This document shows positions 18,195 through 30,000 of a stretch of DNA of 64,000 nt, in pieces. Source of the DNA: Bacteroidota bacterium (GTDB taxonomy: Bacteria > Bacteroidota > Bacteroidia > AKYH767-A > OLB10); assembly GCA_016722525.1 (NCBI GenBank), contig JADKJB010000017.1:12643-76642 (forward strand), written 5' to 3'. The position numbers and the translations under genes were made by a program. The first letter of the stretch is position 1. The number at the start of each line of letters is the position of its first letter. Under the pieces are notes generated by a model. The model saw only the letters and a program-made list of their open reading frames with translations. It was not told the DNA's origin and searched no databases.

Positions 18195-19403
18195 ATGGGT
18201 CGAAAAATTTATATCACCGGAGCCGGTATTATTTCAGCAATTGGAAAAAATGTTGAAGAGACTTTAGCCTCTTTACGGAATAAAAAATCCGGTATCGGAA
18301 TTTTACATCACATCAAAACAAGGCATCAGGAATATCTTTCGGTTGGAGAAGTGCAACAAACTGATGAAGAATTAAAAGATTTTTGCAAGGCTTCACTTAA
18401 CAAAATACATACACGCACTTCACTTCTTGGAATGTTGGCTGCGGCCGAAGCGCTAAAGAGTGCAGGCATATTTGATTTGCAGGAATACCGAACCGGAATT
18501 GTATCGGCAACCAGTGTAGGTGGGATGGGAATTGCTGAAAATTATTTTTCGAGATATTTAGATGCAAATGACTCCGGTGAATTTTTAAAAAATATTAACA
18601 CACTCGATTGCAGCGACAGTACAGAACGAATTGCAGATTATTTAGGAATCAAAGATTTTCTCTCCACCATAAGCACTGCCTGTTCCTCATCGGCAAATTC
18701 AATTATGTATGGGGCACGATTATTACAACACGGCATTGTTGACCGGGTAGTAGTTGGTGGCACCGATTCACTCTCACGATTTACCATAAACGGTTTTCAC
18801 AGTTTAAAAATTCTCGATCCTCAACCTTGTAAACCATTTGATGCGGCACGAAACGGATTGAATTTAGGTGAAGGCGCCGGGTTTATTGTTTTAGAAACGG
18901 AGAAGAGTCTCAACGGTAAAAATGTTTTGTGCGAATTATCAGGCTATGGCAACTCCAACGATGCCTATCATCAAACTGCCTCATCACCCGATGGTGCAGG
19001 TGCATTTTTAGCTATGGAAAAAGCATTTCGTCGCAGTGGATTAAATACCGAAGCAATAAGTTACATCAATGCGCATGGTACCGGTACAGAGGTGAATGAT
19101 TTGTCGGAGGGCTTGGCGCTGGAGCGGATATTTAATAAAAAGCTGCCTCCGGTTAGTTCCACTAAATCATACACCGGTCATACTCTGGCTGCGGCCGGAG
19201 GCATTGAGGCGGTGTTATCGATACTGGCCATTCAAAATAGCATGATTTATCCGAATCTGAATTTCAAGAATCAAATGCCGGAACTCGGATTTTCTCCTGT
19301 AGTAAAATCGGAAGACAATCATAGTGTAAATCATGTGCTATCGAATTCATTTGGATTTGGCGGCAACACCTCATCATTAATTTTTTCAAAGGTAAATTCA
19401 TGA
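18195..19403 (+). CDS. Beta-ketoacyl-ACP synthase (KS-alpha, module A)
   Basis: A 402-aa intact FabF-like ketosynthase: Cys163 in STACSSSANS, His in NAHGTGTEVND, and STKSYTGHTLAAAGGIE with the second His and Lys. The end SNSFGFGGNTSSLIFSK is typical. It overlaps the next gene by 4 bases (ATGA), so the two subunits are probably made in equal amounts. By analogy with the aryl polyene ApeO/ApeC complex this is the catalytic partner of the chain-length factor that follows. I use the ATG at 18195 rather than the TTG at 18189. Confidence 0.93.
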   Translation: MGRKIYITGAGIISAIGKNVEETLASLRNKKSGIGILHHIKTRHQEYLSVGEVQQTDEELKDFCKASLNKIHTRTSLLGMLAAAEALKSAGIFDLQEYRTGIVSATSVGGMGIAENYFSRYLDANDSGEFLKNINTLDCSDSTERIADYLGIKDFLSTISTACSSSANSIMYGARLLQHGIVDRVVVGGTDSLSRFTINGFHSLKILDPQPCKPFDAARNGLNLGEGAGFIVLETEKSLNGKNVLCELSGYGNSNDAYHQTASSPDGAGAFLAMEKAFRRSGLNTEAISYINAHGTGTEVNDLSEGLALERIFNKKLPPVSSTKSYTGHTLAAAGGIEAVLSILAIQNSMIYPNLNFKNQMPELGFSPVVKSEDNHSVNHVLSNSFGFGGNTSSLIFSKVNS

Positions 19404-20464
19404 AAGCCTACATTCGGGGAGCCGGAATCATATCGCCACAGCAAACATTTCTTTCCACCAAATTTTTGGAAGAGGTGGTGGTATCGGAAAATAATTTCCT
19501 CAAGTGTATAGAACCCTCCTACAAAGACTATCTCGATCCGGTGATGGCGCGCAGGATGGGAAGAATTGTGAAAATGGGAATTGCCGCTGCAACGGAAGCG
19601 TTGAAAGATGCGAACATTCAAATGCCCGATGCCATTATAACCGGCACAGCATTGGGATGTCTGGGTGATACCGAAAAATTTCTTTCTGCCATCATTGCCG
19701 ATGACGAACAATTCCTCACTCCCACTTCCTTTATTCAGTCGATTCAAAATACGGTGAGTGCACAAATTGCATTACAGCTAAAATGCATGAATCACAATTT
19801 CACTTTTGTACACAAAGGATTTTCTTTCGAAAGTGCGCTTCTGGATTCGTTGATGATGATTGAGGAAAACGATGCGGAAAATATTTTGGTGGGTGGTCTC
19901 GATGAGATGACCGAAAAGAATTTATTCATTTATAATAGACAAGGAAACTGGAAGAAGGAAAAAATAAAATCATCCGAATTATATTCTCACCGTTCGCACG
20001 GAACCATAGGTGGCGAAGGAGCCGCATTTTTCGTCCTGAGCAAAAATGCATCATCGAATGATTATGCAAAATTATTGGGAGTGAAAACAATTTACAACCC
20101 AGCATCTCCGGACGAAATTAATATCCAAATTGATTCTCTGTTGAAAGAAAATTCACTTTCAAAAAATGATATTAGCCTGGTACTTTATGGAATAAACGGT
20201 GACACAGCCACCGACAATTTTTACGACCAATTCAAATCCCAATTTTTCCCCAACACCCCTTCCGGAGCATTCAAACATTTGTGTGGCGAATACCAGACCT
20301 CGGGAAGCTTTGCGATGTGGATGACTGCGATGATCCTGAAAAATCAATCGGTTCCTGATGCTGTAATGCATCCTTCACAACCTGTAGCATTACCCATTAA
20401 ATCCGTTTTGATTTATAATAATTATGAGAATAATCATTCGGTGATGTTGGTGGGGAGGGTTTAG
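19400..20464 (+). CDS. Chain-length-factor-like ketosynthase without the active-site Cys (module A)
   Basis: A 354-aa ketosynthase-fold protein of the ketoacyl-synt_2 type. Where the catalytic partner has TACSSSANS this one has VHKGFSFESALL, with no cysteine, so it cannot form the acyl-enzyme. The GEGAAFFVLS strand and the CGEYQTSGSFAMWM segment keep the fold. By analogy with ApeC and type II PKS chain-length factors it would form a heterodimer with the preceding ketosynthase and set polyene length. It is the last gene before the opposite-strand T9SS island. Confidence 0.88.
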   Translation: MKAYIRGAGIISPQQTFLSTKFLEEVVVSENNFLKCIEPSYKDYLDPVMARRMGRIVKMGIAAATEALKDANIQMPDAIITGTALGCLGDTEKFLSAIIADDEQFLTPTSFIQSIQNTVSAQIALQLKCMNHNFTFVHKGFSFESALLDSLMMIEENDAENILVGGLDEMTEKNLFIYNRQGNWKKEKIKSSELYSHRSHGTIGGEGAAFFVLSKNASSNDYAKLLGVKTIYNPASPDEINIQIDSLLKENSLSKNDISLVLYGINGDTATDNFYDQFKSQFFPNTPSGAFKHLCGEYQTSGSFAMWMTAMILKNQSVPDAVMHPSQPVALPIKSVLIYNNYENNHSVMLVGRV

Positions 20465-20509
20465 GTGGTTGTGACGGCTCCGACAAGAGGCAGTGACAGA
20501 AATTTACTA

Positions 20510-22011
20510 TCAATACTTCACCAGCTTTCCCGAAAGTCGTTTCCCTTCAGTTATCAAATTCACAAGGTACATCCCATCTGCCATTCCTGTCATATTAAAA
20601 TTGCGAGTGTAATATCCATTTACAATTTGAATATCTTCTCGATAAACCAACTTCCCTTGTACATCAAAAATTTCTATGGTGCCTTTGGTGCCAGATAAAT
20701 TACTGGCATTTATGAAGGTGGTTTGCCATTCAGGATGATAGTAAATGTGAAGTTGAGGATTGATTATTGTAGGTTGTGGTTCTGAAATTCCTACCAGTGT
20801 ATCACATGGACTGCCTGCTAGTGGTCCCAGATCATATTCAGGATTATTTGGCATTCCCCAATACGTTTCATTTCCACCCAAATAAAAACTAAAGGGGGTA
20901 AAATCACAAGCAAAACCTGCGCTGTCGGGATAACTTATTACACTTAAATTTTGATTGAAATTATTGTTCAAACTATCAGTGTAAGGATATGTGTTTATTC
21001 CATCATAATAATTAAATGAGCAATAAATTTTATCATTTGGGGCCAGCCTCATATATCCAAAATAGGAAGGATTTTGAACTGTATAAATAAGTGTTTTGGA
21101 TGCGGATATAACAGGGGCTAATAAATCGAATTGATACAAGTAAGTATCGGGATTGTCAGTTGTACTTACATAAATGTAACGACCGGAACTTGAAAAAGCG
21201 TTGCCAGCATATTTTGGAAATAAGGAAGGCAGTCTTTCATTTTCTATATTGGTAACATTTGTAAATAGACCACTGCACCTATCAAAATCATAAACTTCAA
21301 TTAAGCCTCGGTAATTAACCACCAAATATTTAGATCCATCTTTAGAAAATGTGGTGTGCATGAATCCATTATCGGTGGGAGTGCCAATATTTTGAACGAA
21401 GGGTCCTTCAATTCCTGATGGAGTAACTAAATATCTATACATAGAATCATTTACCACATCAAACCTTCTAAAAAACACCCACCAGTCTCTGCCATTGCCA
21501 TGTTTTACGGCTGTTACACAATCTGATGCCTGGTAATTGGTCATCTGCACATTTTTTTGAACCACTGCCCCTAATCCTCCATTTTGATTCAAATCGACTA
21601 CAGAATACCAAAAACCATAAAAATTAATCCGGGAGAAAAAATAAAAAACAGATGGGATGAATCAGGCCAGGGTACAATAACCTGCTCCTGAAAAAATGCG
21701 GTTCCAATTAAAGTGTCACCGTTTTGCATCAAATTATGATTACGATCCCAAACCACTCCTAAAGAAGCAAAGACCTGGTTCCATAAAAAGTAATAATCTG
21801 TATTAGTATAAAAAAGCAAGTTACCAGCCGAGTCAGAAATGGTGCAGCTTCCACCTCTGGTAACTGTGGATGAATTAAACAATTGTGTTGTTCCTTGATC
21901 AAATATTATACCAGCACTGTCACCGAAGCACCACACATTGTTTTTGAATTGGGCTTCACTATTGTATCCAAAAAATAAAAATAATATAAGGAAAACTAAT
22001 TTACTTTTCAT
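20510..22011 (-). CDS. Secreted T9SS-sorted protein of the WCFGDS family, frameshifted at 21619-21623
   Basis: The N-terminal frame has a signal peptide (MKSKLVFLILFLFFGYNSEAQ) and KNNVWCFGDSAGIIFDQG. Adding one base to the A5 run at 21619-21623 (a T run on the coding strand) joins it to YGFWYSVVDLNQNGGLGAVVQ. The middle looks like a WD/beta-propeller (KHGNGRDWWVFFRR, DFDRCSGLF, YVSTTDNPDTYLYQFDL). The end (GTIEIFDVQGKLVYRED...GMYLVNLITEGKRLSGKLVKY) is a type-A T9SS sorting domain. The protein is about 500 aa. It is paralogous to the gene at 22485-23984; its function is unknown, with a cell-surface location inferred. Confidence 0.8.
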
Positions 22012-22062
22012 GATTTAAAATTTAAAATGGCAACCACAAATTTGTGGTTGCCATTATTCGGT

Positions 22063-22434
22063 TTAATCTATTTTAGCAAAAGAAGAGTGCCAAATTTTAC
22101 CTTCAGAATCGATAGCTTTCAAAAGGTACATTCCCGGACTTAGCCAGCCAATTTGAATACTATTAAATTCTGCAGTAGTAACAAATAAAGTTTCAACAAC
22201 GGTGTTAAGTATTTCAATTTTTTTAATTTCAAGATCAGGATTCTTCTCAACAAATAGGGTTTGCGAAGCCGGATTAGGGAACACTTTAAGTTGGTTTTTT
22301 TTAATTTGAGTCTGTTGTAATACAATTTCCCACTCTCGTCCTCGTCTGACGCGTCGGCCCTTGGTTTGGGACGAGGATGTATGGATTACTTTCGTTGAGA
22401 TGGAATGTGAGTTCATATTTGACCTGTACATCAT
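22063..22434 (-). CDS. Orphan T9SS C-terminal sorting domain (gene fragment)
   Basis: The last 80 residues (LKVFPNPASQTLFVEKN...IQIGWLSPGMYLLKAIDSEGKIWHSSFAKID) are a T9SS sorting domain, but nothing resembling a mature secreted protein or signal peptide precedes it. The first 40 residues come partly from a palindromic DNA element (22339-22377) and read SSSQTKGRRVRRGREWE. The likely origin is the tail of a deleted gene lying between two WCFGDS paralogues. Whether it is translated is doubtful. Confidence 0.5.
   Translation of the reverse strand: MMYRSNMNSHSISTKVIHTSSSQTKGRRVRRGREWEIVLQQTQIKKNQLKVFPNPASQTLFVEKNPDLEIKKIEILNTVVETLFVTTAEFNSIQIGWLSPGMYLLKAIDSEGKIWHSSFAKID
22339..22377. repeat. Palindromic element with TCCTCGTC/GACGAGGA arms
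   Basis: Arms TCCTCGTC (22339-22346) and GACGAGGA (22370-22377) are exact inverted repeats around a GC-rich centre that contains the perfect palindrome GACGCGTC (22348-22355). It interrupts the orphan sorting-domain reading frame and is richer in GC than its surroundings. It differs in sequence from the 17856 family but has the same general form. Confidence 0.6.
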
Positions 22435-22484
22435 TTTTCTTATATCCTCAACCTTCTAAATTACTAATTACGAAATCTTAATTC

Positions 22485-23984
22485 TCATTCAATCACAAAC
22501 TTCTTCGTCAACTTTTCATTTTCTGTTTCAAAATCCACAATATACATCCCTTTGGCAAATGAAGCACAATTTAAATCTTTGGTAAAGTATGGTGAATTTA
22601 TAGAGCCGTTTTCTGTGTAAACTGCTTTGCCCAAAACATCTACCATACGTAACCGGTAATGTTTTCCTTTTAAATTATTGGCATTTATAAATGCTTTCTC
22701 CCAGTCGAGTGCGTAGTACGTCTAGGTTAGCGTTAGTGCTTATGTTTGTGGGTTCGTTTATGCTTACTAATGTGTCACAGGGACTGCCGGCTAAAGGCCC
22801 TAACTCATAATCAGGATTATTAGCAAGCCAACATAAGTCCTCTTCCCACCCAAATAGAAACTATATGGCTGAAAATCGCAAGCTGCTCCTAAGCTATCAG
22901 GTTGATTAATTACTGAAAGATTCATATTGTACATATTGTATATGCTATCGGGATATGGATATGGAAATTGTAATCTATTATAATATATGTTGGAAAGATA
23001 AATTTTATTATCAGGTGCCAACTTCAATGCTCCACAGGCATATTTGGGGAAATTTGTTGACCATAAAGTATCTTTACTAGTAGCAATATTGGGTGCATTC
23101 AAATCATATTGAAATAAAAAGGAAAGTGTATCATTTGTAGTGATATATAATTTGCTTCCATCCCCTGAAAATGCACAACTCCAGTTAAATGGTGCGGGTG
23201 GATTTGAAACTCCAATTTCAACATTATACGGATTACTCAATATTCCTGAACAACGATCAAAATCAAATATATCCAAAACTCCAAGCAAATTTGTGAATGC
23301 CATTTTGTTTCCATCTGTTGAGAAACAGATCCTGCCTGAATTTGTCACATTTTGAGTTCCTAAAGATTGAACAGGCATTGCTTGAATAGTATCAGGTGCT
23401 ATTAAATAAATGTACCAATCATTGTTAGATCCTCCTGTTGAAGAATCAGACTTCCTGGAAATAATCCACCAATCTCTACCATTTCCATGTTTTATTGCAG
23501 TTAAACAATCGACTTGTTCAAACGTATTAAGTTGTTGATTTTTCATAACAACTGTACCCAAACCATTATTCAATCTCATGTTTATGATACTATAATATAG
23601 TCCAAAAATACTGGTTACACCAATAGAAAATAAATAATAGGTACTATCATCTGAAGGATTAGGAATAATTACTAACTCATTGTACCATCCTCTACCAATA
23701 ATATTATCACCATTTTGCATCACTTGATGTGTAGAATCAAAAACGAGTGTCGTATTTCCACCCATAGCAGCTCTTGTAAAAGCATAAAACAAAAGTTCAC
23801 CTGATTGATTGCTGATAGAAGCGCAAGAACCACGTGTATCCAAACCGCTACTTCCTACAATAATATTTGACGTATCACTAAAATCAATAAGTGCACTATC
23901 GCCGAAGCACCATACGGAATTACGGTTTTGACTAAAGCCGTTTAAAGTATGAAATAAAATTAGAATAAATATTAATTTTTTCAT
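22485..23984 (-). CDS. Secreted T9SS-sorted WCFGDS-family protein (paralogue), two frame breaks
   Basis: Signal peptide MKKLIFILILFHTLNGFSQ, then NRNSVWCFGDSALIDFSDT, and the same KHGNGRDWWIISRKSD, DFDRCSGIL and FYLGGKRTY blocks as the paralogue at 20510-22011. The main frame ends at 22800, but other frames continue with ANNPDYELGPLAGSPCDTLVSINEP and then YYALDWEKAFINANNLKG...GMYIVDFETENEKLTKKFVIE, the T9SS sorting domain, stopping at 22485. Breaks are near 22830 and near 22720. The alignment with the paralogue supports a single gene of about 500 aa. Confidence 0.75.
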
Positions 23985-24038
23985 CTTACCTGAATTAAAA
24001 CATCAGCATACCAAAATCAGCATGCTGGTGTTAAATGA

Positions 24039-27000
24039 TTATTTTATTTTAATTAGTGTTTCATTAAACAATAATTCATTATTGGTAAATATTTTACAAT
24101 ATAAAATCCTTCTTCAATGCCGAAATATTAATTTCCTGACTGAAAGGTTTTGACAAATGGTTCTACCGGTGCTATCGAATATTTTTATCACTGAATCGTT
24201 GGGAGGTGGGTGTGAAAAATAATTTGCTGCTTGAGGGATTGGGGTGCATTTTTATTTCAAATGTGGAATTTACAACTGAATCCATTTTTATCGGTTGCAG
24301 TTGTTCCATAACTCTTGAGTAAGTTGATGTGGTATAATATTCTTTGCCCAAAATTCCGGCGGCCTGATAAACACCTTTTCCTGCTGTCCGCCAATCTTGT
24401 TCAAATATGGATTCCAGTAATGTTGTGTCAGAACTGCTTAAAGTATCACCCGTAGAAACTGTATTAATAATTAAATCATAAATAATTTTATTGTTTTCTT
24501 CAATATTATTATCCTCTGTAATAACACTATTGATATCATCAGCAGCTTCCAGATCATTTTCAGATAATGAACTTCGAACAGAATCGAATTTGCCAATATT
24601 GGTTGACAACATGGATTGATAAAAAGCATTAAATGATGAGTCAGCAGAGCTACCAATGGTTACCAAATCGGGGTTTGCTTTCAATCGTTTGAAAAGCGCT
24701 TCTTTAGCAAGATATGCCGCTTCATCAGGGTTTGTATCATAAATCGCTGAATCTCCAACAACAGGGCCATAAACCAAATCACGATCTATATCATCATCAG
24801 AAACACTCGCAGTTAAACAATTATGTGCTCCAGAATTTGCTCAATCGGACTGAGTAGTTGCGAATTAAAAGGATCCGGGTTATACAGATTAGTATTTGCT
24901 GTAATTCCCTGATAATACCAGTCAATTTGAGTTGGTGGAAAAAACGTACCTTCAACTTTTTGAAAATTTGGGTATTCGGTTACATCGGTGCGTTCCCACT
25001 TATTATCCCAAGCGTCATTGGTTCCCGTTCCTTGAGGAGTAAATTTAGCATCCGCAAAGTGAATACCTTCGAAATAATCCTTCATTAAATTATTTTTTAA
25101 CCGGGAGTTGATGCAATTACCTTCGAATCGCATGGCAAAGCCCATTTTATAGATATTATTGCCACAGATGTTTAAATTTTCTGAATTATCTGTGGCTATG
25201 CCTCGAAGCAGGTCGGAATTGGAAGATACTTTTCATCATTTAGAATTTCATTAATTTTACAATCGCATTATCACAATTCTGTAGCCAAATGCCAGTGTGC
25301 GGGTTTGTTAGATTTGTTCCATTATTGACATTAAAGTACATGTAATTAGGCACAGGATTATTATTATTAATATCATAACCTCCAATTTTAAGATTATTCA
25401 AATTAATGGCATGAATACCAATTCTGTAATCTGTTGGTTATTGTTAAACACTTCAACTGCTCCACTTGTAGAAGAAAAACCTCGTAAAGTTATAGCTGTG
25501 TTTTGAAATGAACCCGTTGAAGTCTCCACAAAATCTGTATTGGTAAATTCATTGTTGGAAACGATGACTGAATATAAATTTCTTCCTGAGACAAGCACCC
25601 CAATATTGGTGCGTGAAAAGTCTTCAACATTATCAATTACAACTTTGTTGTTATAATTAGAATGAAAAAGAGCAATCGAAATATCATCAATATCTCTAAA
25701 ATAAACCACATTATGGATGTCAATATTAAAGTTACCTCTGGAAAAAATGCCTCTATGAAGATTTTTGAACTGCGTTGCGGCTCCAACTTCTAACGTACAG
25801 GGTACATTGGTCAAATTCTCCGTAATAATTCCAATTCCGTTCTGAGAAGGCCCTACATTATTATTTTTCAAATCTTTGAAATGTGAGCTCAATACATAAG
25901 CATTACTTCTAACCATTTTAATTCCTGAATAAATATCGGTAAATGTATTTGGGACATTCCCACTCCCTCCAATGGTAACCGCTGAAACATCTTCAAGTAA
26001 AATATGGTTCTGAGGATAAACGCCTTGGTGAGGAATTTTTGTCAAATAACCACTTTCGCATTCATATTTGCAAGATCTGAGAAAGGTGCTTCCATAATTA
26101 TCATCAGTCAACTTTGTTGAAATTAAATTATTATTAAAGGTGACGTGATTTAAATATATACTGGGATTCAGTGACCCTGATCCATTTCCGATTGCATTTA
26201 CGGCAACTTCTGCATTTTCAATTTTGCAAATATTATCATCATTGCCTGATAAAGACCCATTAAAATTAAATACTCCACCTGGATTTACAGTTATTCCCTG
26301 CCACATCTCATCACAAGAAAATAAGTGTGAAGGTGCAATTGGAATAGTTGATGCTAAATTAATAGTTAATTCTCCACCATCATCAACAGTTATTTCAACT
26401 CCAGGAGCAAATACCAAATCACAACCTGTGAAAGTAAGGGTTTCTGAACTACCAATAGTAATAGGATTTTGAATGTAAAATTTTCTTTTTATAGGGAGTC
26501 GTAACTCCCGTCGGAGGGTAAAGTTCAAAACCTACATTTGAGGAAGTCCAATTCCAATAATCATCACAACTTAACAAATCTGTAAAATCTATATACGTTC
26601 CTAAGGATGCAACTACTTTATTGATTGAATTTGTAAAAGTACAACCTTTAACCTCAAACGGAATTTCTAGATATAATGATTGATTTCCTGATTTTCTTTC
26701 AATCGAATTAATGGAAACAGATGTGTTTCCGCAATCACCTGTGGATTGAGAAGCAAGATTCTGAAACCAGTAGCATTCAGGGCAGAGATTTTCTTTTGAT
26801 AACTCAACACTTCCATCCTTAACTAAATTATCACCGGTGATACTTCCTGTTCTTGGAATATAAATGTCATCTACATAAACCTGCACCCCTGAAAAAGCGG
26901 TACCGTTCGATGTTGAATAATTCATAAAAATACTGAACGATAAAGTGTTTTCAGTTCCGTCTGTATGGATGGAATCCAAAATGTTAGTTGTACCATTTGC

Positions 27001-30000
27001 AGCCAAACCAGTCAAATCAATTTCCACCAGTTCCCAACCTTCACCGCCTTCAGCAATATCCTCTTCCCAAATCAGTAATTTATTAAAATACGCTTGTTTT
27101 TTTACACCGGTGACAGCTGCTCCCGCGATGTGATAACTGTCTTTAATATTAAAATACAACATTTGTTCCTGAGTCCCTTTTACAATCACAGGAATATGTT
27201 GCCATGAAGAAGCTCTGAAATCATAATCAGCAGTTCCATAATCATGCGCATCAAATCCCATTACATCAATCCCATACAAACCGGGTTTGTTGTATGTGAT
27301 GGATTTAGTAACAGTACTACCATTTAATTTTTCTTCGGAGTCGAAAAAATAATTTTCGTTTGAAATTACATGAGCTTCAGACGTGGAACTCACTCCATTT
27401 GTATTAGGATTTGGTCTTATAATATAATAGGATTCAGCCGAAATACTAGCATTAGTTATGGATGCTTCCAGGTTGAACGCTGTATTTACATCCACATATT
27501 GAATGTATTTATGACCTGAAAAAGGAGATAGCGAATAACTTGTTGGTAAGGCATTTGTTCCATCATTTAACTCAAGAGAGAGTTCATGAGGTTGTGGGGC
27601 GGTTGAAACAACAGTTGCTCCGGGTTGATAGCTGAACGAATTATCAGCGAACTTAATGTGGTCATCATCATCAGCCCAAATTTCGGCCTCAATATAATTG
27701 TTTGCTATTTTGGCATAACCTGAATTATTGTAAGGATTGGTTGTTAAGACTTCTGTCTTTTCAAAATGTTCAGTAGCAAAAGTATTATTTGAAATATTAA
27801 CATTGTTGGCTGGATCTCCATTCATGTTTGATGTAACATCATCCAAATTAGGATATGAAAGATTGATATTGCCATTGACCCCAAGTCCCCACTTCTTGTG
27901 AAAGATACTATTTTGAATAGAAGTGACAGATCCTCCAACATCATGAATTGGGATTTCATTTGCACCAAGATTTGTGTAATATGCCAAATTTGCTCCTCCT
28001 GTCAAATTACCAAAACCCTGACCTGGAATCGAGTAAAAAGGGTTCCCTTGGCAATCAGGCATACATAAAAACGCACTAGACCAATATTTTCCATAAAATG
28101 CACCTGTACTGTAGCTATAAGGCCAATGGTTTAGGTAAGAGGGGAGTTGTGCTCCTGAACAAGGACAATCTGCCATTTCGAACCTATTGTCATTATGTGT
28201 ATTGATATCTTCTGATTGAAAAAACTGACTCAAGGTACAATTGTTTATGTTCCAATCTACAATATGTGCTTGACCGTCAATAGCAGCTTTACAATCATCA
28301 AAGATAGTGTTGGAAATATTGACCTCTTGCACAAGCGGACCTTTCTCACTCATAAACCAGGCGCCATAACCTATTCCATATCTAGATCGGCCTTTTACTT
28401 TGTGAATGTAACAATTGGAAATGTTCAACAAATCAGAATCGAAGTTTTTCCAAATACCTGCCTGACTAAAACCGAAAATTTCACAATTTAGGATATTCAC
28501 AGCATTGACACCATCACCACCTACATAAACGCCTCCACATAAATTTATATGATCATTAAAATCTTTATGATCTAAGCTTGCTCCTTTAATCCGCAAATTC
28601 TGAATTGTTGAATTGGGTTGCATAGCAAAACAAACATTGAACTAATATTATTGGCATCGTAAACAGCTTTGTGATTGGATGTAATTATGGGACATTCTGG
28701 TTCCCACCATTTAAAACTACTTGACAGCAAAACCCCTTCAGGTACAACTAGAGGAAAATCAGTTGTTGCAAGCCCATTTAAATCAAAACTGTTTACAACG
28801 ACAGCAACTCCTGAATGTAAAAGGCAATTTTTTAAATCGGTTGCATTAGCAACTTCATAACACTCCGGTGGCATTATTACTCCGGAACTTCCACTGAAAG
28901 CAATAATAAATTGACTGTATGAGGTGGCAACAACATTTGATTTTAGGTTTCCGGAAGTAACATTTCCTGACAATATTCCTTTACCCAAATCCTTCCATTG
29001 CGATCCGTTCCAGGATGCGACGGAGATGAGTGTATCAGCTAATGATGAAAATGAATTCCAACCAAGGCTCACATAAACCTGCGAAGTGCCGGATGTACGG
29101 TTTAGGTTCCAGTATTGTTTTCGCAGCAGGCGGGCTAAAGTGGTGTCCTTGGTATTAGTATTAACCGAAAGTGAATCATCTTTGAATTCAGCTATAAATT
29201 CACTCGTAGTTGTCGCAGGTGCACTTATTTCGATAGGTCTGTAAGAATTGTTTGCACCTGTTGGGAATACAAATCCGGTATTTCCAATTTTTTTAACGGG
29301 TCCTTCCACGTAACTACTATCAGAAGCTCCAACTACCTTTGAGCCGAGTTTAAAAATAAGTTCATTGGAACTTTTGGTTAGAAATGTTCCTTTGACAAAA
29401 AGAGAGTGTCATCCACACTCAGTGTGGAATTTGCTGTAATAAACCCACCTGATTTGTTAATAGCAAGCTTTTTAAAAGGAAAATTGTAACTTCCATTCAA
29501 AGTTTGAATACTATCACCAGAAAAAGTCACCTTTCCACTAGCTGTATTAAACACCACCTTGTTGCTATTTATAGTTACGTTCCCATGGAAAAATTTTCAC
29601 CGGAATAAGCAATTTGCAAATCCATTCCACCGGATGAACTTAATGTAACATTATCGAGATACGTATCGGGATTAGTGCTCGCCATCCTAATTCTTCCGGC
29701 GCTCGCAGCGTTATCTAAGCTGAGTGGCCCTGAGAAGATATTATTACCCTCGCAGTGGTAATTTCCCGAACTGCCGTTGCGGGTGATGGTTGTTGTGCCG
29801 TTAAATGTGCTGTTCTTTAGCAAGATTCCAGGGAGGTTACAGTGAGGTTTCCATCAAAGTTAGCATTTATTAAGTTCAAAATGGCAGTTCCGGTTAAGGT
29901 TAAGGTTTGGGAAGTAGCACCTTGTTGATAGAAGTTTTTGAGTGTGAGATAATTGTTGGTAAAACCACTGCTGCCAATGGATATGGTTTTACCTGAGGCT

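Noticed and set aside
17923..18195. An open frame with three SRGREPWTEE-type repeats
   Set aside because: It is the translation of the 69-base palindromic repeat, whose length happens to be a multiple of three. It overlaps no known domain and ends inside the KS start.
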